A stretch of 43,929 nt of DNA from Nitrospiria bacterium (lineage in GTDB: Bacteria; Nitrospirota; RBG-16-64-22): assembly GCA_919903025.1 (NCBI GenBank), contig CAKKSE010000031.1, positions 1,680-45,608 on the forward strand, given 5' to 3'. Below, piece by piece: positions 8,779 through 16,665 of the stretch. A program made the translations under genes and the position numbers. Under the pieces are notes generated by a model, which did not search any database, had not been told where the DNA came from, and worked only from the letters and a program-made list of their open reading frames with translations. Within the stretch, counting starts at the first letter, position 1; every line of letters starts with the position of its first letter.

Positions 8779-9954
8779 TCAACCGGTCTGCGGGGCGAGC
8801 GCGGCCGCGACTTCCAGGATCACGCTGTCGGCGACCGGCCGCCCCCGTGAACCCAGCCGAATCATTCCCCCCGCGGCCTCAAGAAACTCGTCGGCCACGA
8901 GGGTGCGGATCGATTCCGCAAGCCGCTCGTCCCCGTCCGGAAGGATCGAGAGCGGAATCCCCTCGTCAAGCCTCAACCCGCGGAGCAGGCGCTCCAGGAG
9001 CTCTCCTTCCTCGTCCACACGATGGGTTCCGACGGCCCCCGATTCTGTCTCCTCGACGGCTTTCATGTACGAATCAACATCCGCAACGTTCCGCCACCGC
9101 CACCCGGAAACGAGCGAATGCGCCGCCGCGCCAAGACCCAGGACGTCCCCTCCCCGCCAGATCCGAAGGTTGTGCAGACAAGCGGCTCCGGGGCGCGCGG
9201 CGTTGGATATCTCGTAGTACTCGTATCCGGCCGCCGCCAGCCTTTCCCTCGCGGCCTCATCCATGGCGAGGAGTGCCTCCTCCCCAGGCAGACCCAGCCG
9301 GCCATCCCGGACCGCGCCGTCAAAATACGTCCCCGGCTCCCGCGAAAAAGCGTAAATGGAGAAATGGTCGGGCTCGATCGAAAGAGCGCGGTCAAGCGTT
9401 CGGCGCCACCGGCCCATCGTATGACCCGGAAAACCGTAGATCAAATCGAGGCCAGCTTGCCGGAATCCCGCCGACCTCGCCCATTCGACGGCACAGCCAG
9501 CCTCGTCTGATGTATGGATCCGTCCAAGAAACGAAAGCTCCTCGTCATCGAGGGACTGGACGCCAAGACTCAGCCGGTTGAAACCCGCGGCCGCGAGACG
9601 TTCCAGATCCCCGCGGATCAGGACGCCGGGATTGGCCTCCAGGGTGGCCTCCACGCCGTCTTCGAACGAGAAGATCCCCCGCATGTCTTCCAGGATCCTA
9701 CCGAGGACCGCCGCCGAGAGCGTGAGGGGCGTTCCCCCGCCGAAATAGATCGATCCGAGACTGGAAGGCGGCCGGCGGGCGGCGGCCGCTTCGCGCCGGA
9801 GCGCGTCCCGATACCGTTCCGCCGGAGGAATGGCCGTCACGCGCGTGGGAATCGCGCAATACCGGCACTTCCCTCTGCAAAACGGAATGGAAACGTACAA
9901 GCCGGGGATTTCGGGTTGACACTCTTTGATCTCATCCATAAGATTGCGCGCCAT
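8779..9954 (-). CDS. hemW: HemW-like radical SAM protein (coproporphyrinogen III oxidase-like family)
   Basis: GLYVSIPFCRGKCRYCAIPT (CxxxCxxC), YFGGGTPL, EANPG, NRLSLGVQSLDDEELSFLGRIH; start ambiguous (9954 or 9939). Confidence 0.85.
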   Translation of the reverse strand: MARNLMDEIKECQPEIPGLYVSIPFCRGKCRYCAIPTRVTAIPPAERYRDALRREAAAARRPPSSLGSIYFGGGTPLTLSAAVLGRILEDMRGIFSFEDGVEATLEANPGVLIRGDLERLAAAGFNRLSLGVQSLDDEELSFLGRIHTSDEAGCAVEWARSAGFRQAGLDLIYGFPGHTMGRWRRTLDRALSIEPDHFSIYAFSREPGTYFDGAVRDGRLGLPGEEALLAMDEAARERLAAAGYEYYEISNAARPGAACLHNLRIWRGGDVLGLGAAAHSLVSGWRWRNVADVDSYMKAVEETESGAVGTHRVDEEGELLERLLRGLRLDEGIPLSILPDGDERLAESIRTLVADEFLEAAGGMIRLGSRGRPVADSVILEVAAALAPQTG

Positions 9955-10258
9955 GGAAAAGGATCCCGACACGCCCTCGCCCGACGAGCGGCTCAAGTCC
10001 CTCGTTCATGACCTTGCCATGACGCTCAACGAGGTCTTTTCGGAAAGCGACGCCGTGCGCGAGGCGATCTCCCGGATCGAGCAGGAGGGATACGAAGTCG
10101 AGCTCATCATGGCCTCTATCACCCGCATTCTGCGGAAGAACAAGGAAACCGGCGAATCGTTCCTCGCCTACGAATTCAACGCCTTCGACCACGATTTCCT
10201 GAGGGAAATGAAAATCCTTCCACCGGAAGAAAAAGGCGGCCAGCCTGGCGGAGAATAA
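9953..10258 (+). CDS. Small hypothetical protein, ~101 aa, divergent from hemW
   Basis: MEKDPDTPSPDERLKSLVHDLAMTLNEVFSESDAVREAISRIEQEGYEVELIMASITRI; start overlaps the hemW start at CCATGG. Confidence 0.6.
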   Translation: MEKDPDTPSPDERLKSLVHDLAMTLNEVFSESDAVREAISRIEQEGYEVELIMASITRILRKNKETGESFLAYEFNAFDHDFLREMKILPPEEKGGQPGGE

Positions 10259-10276
10259 GCCGCCCGCCGCCACCCC

Positions 10277-10318
10277 CATTCACCGCTTCACCCATTCACC
10301 CATTCACCGATTCACCTG
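10277..10318. repeat. Octad repeat (NATTCACC)n
   Basis: cattcaccgcttcacccattcacccattcaccgattcacc. Confidence 0.85.
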
Positions 10319-10783
10319 TTTTTCCCAAATCATCGCCGCCTCGTCGCAATCCGGGAACTTCACGCACTTCACGCAATCGCCCCAGACCTTGTGAGGCAGC
10401 TCCGACTTGTCGGCGATCCTGAACCCGAGCTTACGGAAGAACTCCGGCACGTACGTCAGGACGAAAACCATCTGGATTCCCATCCGGTCGGCGTCGGCCA
10501 GGCAAGTGCCGGCGAGAGTCCGGCCGATGCCCCGGCCCGTGAATCCCTCAGCCACGGCGAGCGATCGGAGTTCGGCCAGCCCTTCCCACGTCACGTGGAG
10601 GGCCGCCGTCCCGATGACTTGCCCCTCTTCCTCGGCCACGAGGAAGTCCCGGACGGAGTCGTACAGCTCGCTGAAAGAGCGCGGAAGGAGGAGCTCCTTC
10701 TCGGCATACCCCCTGAGAAGGCTGTAGATGGCGGGAATGTCCCGGGGCAGGGCAGGGCGAATGGACATACGGTAGGATACCAC
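10304..10783 (-). CDS. GNAT N-acetyltransferase, short ArgA-type
   Basis: IRPALPRDIPAIYSLL, LRSLAVAEGFTGRGIGRTLAG, VPEFFRKLGF; ~159 aa. Confidence 0.85.
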   Translation of the reverse strand: MVSYRMSIRPALPRDIPAIYSLLRGYAEKELLLPRSFSELYDSVRDFLVAEEEGQVIGTAALHVTWEGLAELRSLAVAEGFTGRGIGRTLAGTCLADADRMGIQMVFVLTYVPEFFRKLGFRIADKSELPHKVWGDCVKCVKFPDCDEAAMIWEKQVNR

Positions 10784-10852
10784 AAAAACGAGGGGGCACG
10801 GCAGACCGTGCCCCCTCGAATGAGTTGATGCAAACAGACGCCGACGCTTTCC

Positions 10853-10951
10853 CCCTCACCCCATCCCTCTCCCCACAGGGGAGAGGGGGAACCAACGAAT
10901 CGTCCTATCCTTTTCTCCTCGCCCCCTTTAGGGGGAGAGGACAAAGGTGAG
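10853..10951. repeat. Two copies of the CCCTCACC/CCCTCTCC...GGAGAGGG palindromic repeat
   Basis: cccctcaccccatccctctccccacaggggagaggggg and cctcgccccctttagggggagaggacaaaggtgaggggg. Confidence 0.8.
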
Positions 10952-10966
10952 GGGGTTTGAGACCAG

Positions 10967-12199
10967 CTAGAACTTGTAGATTCCCTGAACGTGAAGCCCG
11001 TGCTGGTGCATGCTCGTCGTCGTGTTCGATCCGAACATGCCCGTCGTATTCGTGTACGTGACCTCTTTCTCGAGGCCGTAGGCGTATCCCACGTCCACCG
11101 TGTAGGGCCCCGTCGTCCAGCCGAACCCGAGCGTCAGGTGCTGTTCCTGGATCGCCGGGAAGAGCGGGTTCATCGAATCGTTCGGAACCGGGTTCTTTCC
11201 GTAGTTGTACCCGGCCCGGACATTGTAGTTCATGATATTGTAGTCGAGACCCAGCGCGTAAACGGTCTGGTTCTTCCAGTTCAGGTTGAAGGCGTATCCG
11301 TCGTTCGTAAACCCCGGAGCGCTCTTGGGAACCACGTTGACCGTCTTCACGGCGTTCTTCCAGTTCATCCGTGAAACATCCACGGCGACCGTCAGGTTGT
11401 CGATCGGCTTGACGCCCACGCCCACGCCGTACTCGCTCGGCCAGCCGAAGCCCCTGACCTCCGCGTCGTACTCCCCGAGCCCCTTGACGGCGATCTTCCC
11501 GCCGTCGTACGTGAACTTCGTGGCCGACGTGTACTGCGCGCCGATGGACACCATTTTGTTGACCTGGTAGTTCACGCCGACCTTGCCGTTGTATCCCATG
11601 TCATCGACCGTCTTCAGGTCGAATCCCATGAACCCCGCGGCCATGACGACCGTGTTTGGAAACAGCTTCGCTTGGAGGCGGGAGTATCCGATCCCGACCG
11701 AAGCGCCGACCGAGAGCTCCGGCGTCGCCCGGTAGGCCACGGCCGGGACGAGCTTTCCGAACTCGATCTTGGAGTAGGTCTCGTCCGTCGTGCCGAAGAC
11801 TGTCTTGATATCCTTGAAATGCGCCCCCATGCCGCCTTGGGCGAATATCCCGACGCCATACACAAGCGGGGATTTCTTGTCGTTCTTCACGTACCCGACG
11901 TTTGCCATGTAGTAGTTGATCGACTCCGCGTCCTTGTCGTTCCCGAGCTGGTCCTTGTGGTGGAGCCGCGGCATCAGGATGGCGAAGTCGAGGCCCGCCT
12001 GCGTGCCCGTGAGCGTGAGGTTCGCCGGGTTCTTGTTCATGGCGTTGAAGTCATCGAGCGTCGCGACGCCCGCGCCGCCCATTCCCTCATTCTTGGCGCC
12101 CACGCCGATCATGTTGACGCCGTTCGTCGCGAACGCCGGCGCGCCCGCGAGCGAGAGCCCCAGGAACAGAACCACACACCCCCCGATCCTTCTCTTCAT
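10967..12199 (-). CDS. Outer membrane transport protein, OMPP1/FadL/TodX family (copy 1)
   Basis: ATG at 12199; signal peptide then FATNGVNMIGVGAKNEGMGGAGVATLDDFNAMNKNPANL (FadL NPA motif); C-terminal aromatic YKF. Confidence 0.9.
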   Translation of the reverse strand: MKRRIGGCVVLFLGLSLAGAPAFATNGVNMIGVGAKNEGMGGAGVATLDDFNAMNKNPANLTLTGTQAGLDFAILMPRLHHKDQLGNDKDAESINYYMANVGYVKNDKKSPLVYGVGIFAQGGMGAHFKDIKTVFGTTDETYSKIEFGKLVPAVAYRATPELSVGASVGIGYSRLQAKLFPNTVVMAAGFMGFDLKTVDDMGYNGKVGVNYQVNKMVSIGAQYTSATKFTYDGGKIAVKGLGEYDAEVRGFGWPSEYGVGVGVKPIDNLTVAVDVSRMNWKNAVKTVNVVPKSAPGFTNDGYAFNLNWKNQTVYALGLDYNIMNYNVRAGYNYGKNPVPNDSMNPLFPAIQEQHLTLGFGWTTGPYTVDVGYAYGLEKEVTYTNTTGMFGSNTTTSMHQHGLHVQGIYKF

Positions 12200-12356
12200 A
12201 CACGGCCTCCTATGCAAAAAGGTGGACGAAACTCTTCCAAACCCCGTTTGTGGGCGATAAGAATACCAGACCTCGCGGGAATTCCCACTGTTTTTTTCAG
12301 GAGAGAGAGACGGTCCGGCTCCCCGGGGGGAGGAGCCGGACCGCGGAAGGAAAGGC

Positions 12357-12830
12357 CTAAACAAACAAGGAGATGTTCGCGTCCACCGCGTACTCGAGGA
12401 ACGCCGCCGCGCCGCAGACTTCGACGCCGGGGACGAGATCGGTCTTTTTGACGCCCATCACGTCCAGCGTCATCTGGCAGCCGAAGAGCCGCACGCCGCC
12501 TTCCCGGCAGATGTCGAGGAGTTCGGGGATCGTCGGGACTTTCTGCTTGCCCATCCACGACTTCATCATCATCGTGGCCATCGCAGTCATCCCCGGAAGC
12601 ATCCCCATGATGTTCGGCATGGGAACGGGCATCGCCGGGTTGGCGATCGGCGGCACCTTGAGCGACCGGTACTTGTTCTTGTTGATGATGTCCAGGCCGT
12701 AGAACGTGAAGAAGATCCCGGCCTCCATGTCCATGGAAATGGCCGTGGACGCCAGGATCAACGGCGGGTAGGCCATGTCCATTGTCCCTTTCGAGGCGAT
12801 GATCGCAAGACGTTTCTTCTTTTCTGTCAT
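12357..12830 (-). CDS. DsrE/DsrF/DrsH-like (DsrE2-type) protein
   Basis: KKRLAIIASKGTMDMAYPPLILASTAISMDMEAGIFFTFYGLDII; VRLFGCQMTLDVMGV and VEVCGAAAFLEYA; 157 aa with Met-rich loop. Confidence 0.88.
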   Translation of the reverse strand: MTEKKKRLAIIASKGTMDMAYPPLILASTAISMDMEAGIFFTFYGLDIINKNKYRSLKVPPIANPAMPVPMPNIMGMLPGMTAMATMMMKSWMGKQKVPTIPELLDICREGGVRLFGCQMTLDVMGVKKTDLVPGVEVCGAAAFLEYAVDANISLFV

Positions 12831-12921
12831 TGAGATTCTCCTTTGTTAACCCGAGGGCAGGGTACGCTCCCGGATCGGTTGTCGTCCTCTGATCGAATCG
12901 CTCATCCGCTCAGACAGCCGG

Positions 12922-12965
12922 CAAAAAAGGGGTCTTTCCCCCATCAGAGCCGTGGGGGAAAGACC
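12922..12965 (-). terminator. Rho-independent terminator downstream of the SCP2-like gene
   Basis: Perfect 13-bp stem GGTCTTTCCCCCA (12931-12943)/TGGGGGAAAGACC (12953-12965), 9-nt loop, then CCTTTTTTGCC on the minus strand. Confidence 0.9.
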
Positions 12966-13042
12966 AGAGCGTTCTCCGGAGGGTGCTGCCTGGGAGAACA
13001 TGCGAGCCGCCTGCTTACTTCAAACCGGAATCCCCAGCTTGT

Positions 13043-13603
13043 TTACTTATTGCACTTCTTCATGTCGGAAGGCACCTTCCCCACGAGCTTGAGGAAGTTC
13101 TCGAACGGCCCCATGTTGTTCATCGCTTCCCACTTGGGACCGTCGAATTTCAGCCGCCCGAACATCATCGCCCTCATCGGGCCGTATTCGCCCTTTCCCA
13201 TCTGCTCCCAGCGATACGTTTCCGCGTGCATAATGTAGTCGACGGACGTATCAGGCGTGACCGTGGTCGCGCCGCCGGCGGTGCAGATCGCCTTCTTGTC
13301 CTTGCTCTGGATCTTGAGCTCTACGCGCGGATCGTTGGGGCAGTTCGTCCGGTAGATGTGGAGCGCCTTGTACCCGCGCCCCTTGTCGTTCTTGATCCAC
13401 CCGCCCTTCTCGAGATCCTCGGTGAGGACCTTGTCCTTGTTCCACGCCTCGCAAGCCTGCGCCGCCCACTCGGCGGACATCAGGACAGGCGGCCCCGCCG
13501 GAGCGGGAGCGGCAGGCGCCTGCTGTGCCTCGACCTGCCCGGCCACGAAGCTTAGAGCGAGCCCCGCGGCCAATCCTGCCATTGCTGCTCTCTTTCTCGT
13601 CAT
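13043..13603 (-). CDS. Exported SCP-2 (sterol carrier)-like protein
   Basis: ATG 13603 gives signal peptide MTRKRAAMAGLAAGLALSFVAGQVEAQ; C-terminal AMMFGRLKFDGPKWEAMNNMGPFENFLKLVGKV resembles the SCP2 domain core. Confidence 0.7.
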   Translation of the reverse strand: MTRKRAAMAGLAAGLALSFVAGQVEAQQAPAAPAPAGPPVLMSAEWAAQACEAWNKDKVLTEDLEKGGWIKNDKGRGYKALHIYRTNCPNDPRVELKIQSKDKKAICTAGGATTVTPDTSVDYIMHAETYRWEQMGKGEYGPMRAMMFGRLKFDGPKWEAMNNMGPFENFLKLVGKVPSDMKKCNK

Positions 13604-13686
13604 CACTCTCCTCCATCCGCGGGCAAGCAACCCGCCTTCCTAGTTCGAGGAAAAGTCACAAGGTGATGCAACGGTATCGGCAAACC

Positions 13687-13799
13687 GCCCCCCTCACCCA
13701 GCCCTCTCCCCCGCACCGGGGGAGAGGGGAAAAAACAGGGTCCCCCTCCTTCATCTCTCCTCTCCCCCTCTGGGGGGAGAGGATCAAAAGGTGAGGGGG
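13687..13799. repeat. Two copies of the palindromic CCCTCACC/CCCTCTCC repeat
   Basis: cccccctcacccagccctctcccccgcaccgggggagagggg; tcctctccccctctggggggagaggatcaaaaggtgaggggg. Confidence 0.85.
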
Positions 13800-13838
13800 T
13801 TGATGAGGATGTCATGGATACCATGCTTCCAGCAGCAG

Positions 13839-15239
13839 CTAGAACCGGTAGCTGTACATCAACTGCGCGCTGGTCTGGCTGTGCGTGTTCGTCACGCCCG
13901 AGCCGGCCGTCGCCTTCACCTCCGGCGCGTAGATCACGGCCGCGTCGACGCCGGAGGCCTTGTCGATGGCGAATCCCGCGCCGACCGTGTAGTGGTTCTT
14001 CACGATCGCCGGGAATAGCGCGTTCAAGTACGTGTCCGGAATCGGGTTGTTGCCGATGTTCGCCCCCACCCGCACGGTGATCGGATCGGACACCTTATAC
14101 CCGAGACCAAGCATGAAGACGTTCTGGTCCTTCCAGTTCTGATACATGGTCGCGTCCACGGCGGCGCCGGCGAAGCCCGCCGCCGCGGCGTTCGACTGCG
14201 TCGAGTCGGCCGTGAACGTCATCGCGAAATTCTTCATCGTGTTCTTCCAGTTGATCCACTTATAGTCGGCCACGACGAGGAGTTCCTTCGTCGCCTGGTA
14301 CGCGGCGCCCAGGCCGATCATCTGCGGCCACTCGAAGTTCTTCACGGCGATCTTCCCGGTTACGGGGATCGTCATCGTCGCGCCGCCCATGACCACGTTG
14401 AACGTGGCGCTCGCCTTGTCGCTCTCCAGGTCGGAAAGCGCCGTCTTACTGTGGTAAGCCGCGCCGAGCGTGAGCTGGTCGTTAACCTTGTGGACCCCGC
14501 CGACCTTCGCGGCCACCCCGTACCCGCGGGCCTCGCCGGTGAAGTCGCTGGAATTGGAGAAGTCGAACCGGCCCCAGTTGAGTCCCGTGATGATTCCGCC
14601 CGCCATGTAGCTCTGGAAGCCGCTGATCATCGTCCCGGAGACGGTCCCGAAGGTATTGCTCTGTCCCGGCATCATGTTCATGAACTGCGACCCGCTCATG
14701 GGCATCTTGAGATCCATCCCGGCCCAGACGCCCTCGAGGCTCACCCCAACCTTAGTCTTCTTGTCCACTTCCATGACGAACGGAATGACGAGGCGCCCGA
14801 CGGAGAGCTCCGATCGGGCCTTGTCGCCCGAACCGGCCGCCATGAACGAATCGGCCGCGTACTCGGTCCCCATGCCGCCCTGGGCGAAGATCCCGACGCC
14901 GTAGGCCATCATCCCGACGTTCTTCACGTAGCCGAGCCCCGGCATGATGAAGAGATCGGCTGAGGACTTGGCGTCCGGCATCCCGGTCATCTTGGACGTT
15001 ACGTTGGGCCCGAGAAACGACAGGGCGATGTCGAGCCGGTCGCCCTGTGCCCCGAGGCCGAGCGTGGCGGGATTGTTCATCATGCCGAACGTCCCGTTGT
15101 CGTAGGCCATGGATGCACCGCCCGCGCCCGTCGCGATGGGGCCGTACCCTTCGAGGTTCATGCCGTTCGTCGCGAAGGCCGGCGGTGCGACGATCATGAT
15201 TCCAAGTACCGCGAACCCTAACCACTTCATCGTCTTCAT
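13839..15239 (-). CDS. Outer membrane transport protein, OMPP1/FadL/TodX family (copy 2)
   Basis: ATG 15239 preceded by ggggagggga; MKTMKWLGFAVLGIMIVAPPAFATNGMNLEGYGPIATGAGGASMAYDNGTFGMMNNPATL; C-terminal MYSYRF. Confidence 0.9.
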   Translation of the reverse strand: MKTMKWLGFAVLGIMIVAPPAFATNGMNLEGYGPIATGAGGASMAYDNGTFGMMNNPATLGLGAQGDRLDIALSFLGPNVTSKMTGMPDAKSSADLFIMPGLGYVKNVGMMAYGVGIFAQGGMGTEYAADSFMAAGSGDKARSELSVGRLVIPFVMEVDKKTKVGVSLEGVWAGMDLKMPMSGSQFMNMMPGQSNTFGTVSGTMISGFQSYMAGGIITGLNWGRFDFSNSSDFTGEARGYGVAAKVGGVHKVNDQLTLGAAYHSKTALSDLESDKASATFNVVMGGATMTIPVTGKIAVKNFEWPQMIGLGAAYQATKELLVVADYKWINWKNTMKNFAMTFTADSTQSNAAAAGFAGAAVDATMYQNWKDQNVFMLGLGYKVSDPITVRVGANIGNNPIPDTYLNALFPAIVKNHYTVGAGFAIDKASGVDAAVIYAPEVKATAGSGVTNTHSQTSAQLMYSYRF

Positions 15240-15336
15240 TTTCCCCTCCCCGCTTGTGATGTCTTCAACATCCCCTGGGAAACTACTCCCCAGGGACACT
15301 GGAATACTGAGCCGATTGTCCTTCCCGCCGCGCCAG

Positions 15337-15391
15337 AAAAACAAAACGCCCTCCCGAACGGACCTGCTAGAGGTCCGGACAGGAAGGCGTT
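15337..15391 (-). terminator. Intrinsic terminator inside the fadL2 leader
   Basis: Minus strand AACGCCTTCCTG-TC-CGGACCT-ctagc-AGGTCCG-TT-CGGGAGGGCGTT followed by TTGTTTTT. Confidence 0.85.
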
Positions 15392-15484
15392 CATGACCTT
15401 CCACCGAGAATCACCGCCAGCCATGAGCGGTGAGAGATATAGCGTTGGACGCTTCAACGGCCCGCCCAAAGGCCGCGTAGAGTG
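15337..15484 (-). ncRNA. Candidate structured leader or sRNA upstream of fadL copy 2
   Basis: Starts downstream of a sigma-70-like promoter; ordered hairpins, then a strong intrinsic terminator before the fadL start. Confidence 0.6.
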
Positions 15485-15490
15485 GGAGGC

Positions 15491-15519
15491 TTTTATCAGT
15501 GTGGGACGGCGTTTGTCAA
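15491..15519 (-). promoter_or_regulatory. Sigma-70-type promoter, TTGACA-N17-ATAAAA
   Basis: -35 TTGACA at 15519-15514 and -10 ATAAAA at 15496-15491 on the minus strand, 17-nt spacer. Confidence 0.75.
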
Positions 15520-15546
15520 GAGGATTTTTCGGGAACTTCGGGAGGT

Positions 15547-16608
15547 CTAGCCACCCTCGTCGAAGCCTCGGACCCCTCCCCCTTCGGCTCTGGCCAGGGA
15601 CAGCGCTTCGTCAGCCCTCCGAATGAGCGAGGACGTGGTCGCGGCGTCGTCCGGGAGGGTCGCGATCCCGAAGCTCACGACCAGCCTGTTCTTCTTCCGC
15701 CCGAAGGCCGGGTCCTCGGCGATCAGCCCCGAGAGCTTCTTCGCCGCCCGGAGAGCGGTGGCCTTGTCGGCTTCGGGGAGGAAGAGGCGGAAGACGCCGT
15801 TCCCGCCCGAGCACGCGACATCGTACTCCCGGAGATTCGCCTCGACCAGACGGGCCAGGGCGCGGATCACACCCTCCGACGATTGCTCCCCGAGAACGGC
15901 CAGGAATGATTCCTCGTTGTCCGGGGCCGCTACGATGACGGAAAGCGTCCTCTTGTACCGCATCGCCCGCTTCACCTCCCGGCGAAGGACGTCCCGGAAG
16001 ACTGCATCGTCGAAGAGCTGGCTCGTCGGATCGCGCCGCGCCAGGAGACGGATTGAGAGACCCAGGGCGATCACCCGCCCTGCGAGGCGGAGGTACCCCT
16101 CATCGGCCGCCGAGGGGCTCGATCCCGCCGCGCCCTTTCGTCCCGATCCCGGGGACAGATCGAAGACGAGAAGCCCTCTGAGATTTCCCTCCCAATGAAG
16201 GGGAAGCAGAACAAGGCCGCCCGAGGGCGAAGAGGACCCCAAAGAGGGAGCGAGCTGGAGAAAGCCCTCCACGCCGTTGCCCGAGACCGCCGGCCCCCGA
16301 TGCAGAAGCTGAAATTCCGGACGCAGGAGAAATGCTCTTGTCTCGTCATCCAGCCTGATCGGGGCGAACAATTCGACTCGCGCGCTTCCGGCGGCCGCTG
16401 TCGGAACCATTCCCTCGTCCGTCCTGTCCGACAGAAATCCGACGGCGGCCTGGGCCTTGAGGACCCGCGAGAGGATGTCGAGCGATGACCGGACGGCCTT
16501 TTCGGGACTCGCCGGCCACTCCAAGCCTCCCATGATTTCCCGGATGGCTCCGAACCAGTCAGGAGTCTTTGGCATCTTTCCCGCCCTTGTTTTGCCTTGG
16601 CGATTCAA
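15547..16608 (-). CDS. Degenerate GGDEF-like domain protein with N-terminal GAF-like region
   Basis: C-terminal VIRALARLVEANLREYDVACSGGNGVFRLFLPEADKATALRAAKKL...VVSFGIATLPDDAATTSSLIRRADEALSLAR; GGNGV at the signature position; true start may be internal (MPKTPDW). Confidence 0.75.
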   Translation of the reverse strand: MNRQGKTRAGKMPKTPDWFGAIREIMGGLEWPASPEKAVRSSLDILSRVLKAQAAVGFLSDRTDEGMVPTAAAGSARVELFAPIRLDDETRAFLLRPEFQLLHRGPAVSGNGVEGFLQLAPSLGSSSPSGGLVLLPLHWEGNLRGLLVFDLSPGSGRKGAAGSSPSAADEGYLRLAGRVIALGLSIRLLARRDPTSQLFDDAVFRDVLRREVKRAMRYKRTLSVIVAAPDNEESFLAVLGEQSSEGVIRALARLVEANLREYDVACSGGNGVFRLFLPEADKATALRAAKKLSGLIAEDPAFGRKKNRLVVSFGIATLPDDAATTSSLIRRADEALSLARAEGGGVRGFDEGG

Positions 16609-16665
16609 ATCCGTCAGAAAAAGTATAGGCCGCCGGCCGGATCGTGTAAAGCCGGCGGCTTCAGA

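Noticed and set aside
12311-12343. Intrinsic terminator CGGTCCGGCTCC-N9-GGAGCCGGACCG after the DsrE gene
   Set aside because: The stem is perfect, but on the minus strand it is followed by TCTCTCTCTCCTGAAAAAAA rather than a U-tract, so it is not called as a terminator.
15258-15300. yybP-ykoY (Mn2+) riboswitch suggested by GGGGAGTAG in the fadL2 leader
   Set aside because: The GGGGAGUAG string is only the loop/stem of a short local hairpin; the rest of the yybP-ykoY consensus is not apparent.
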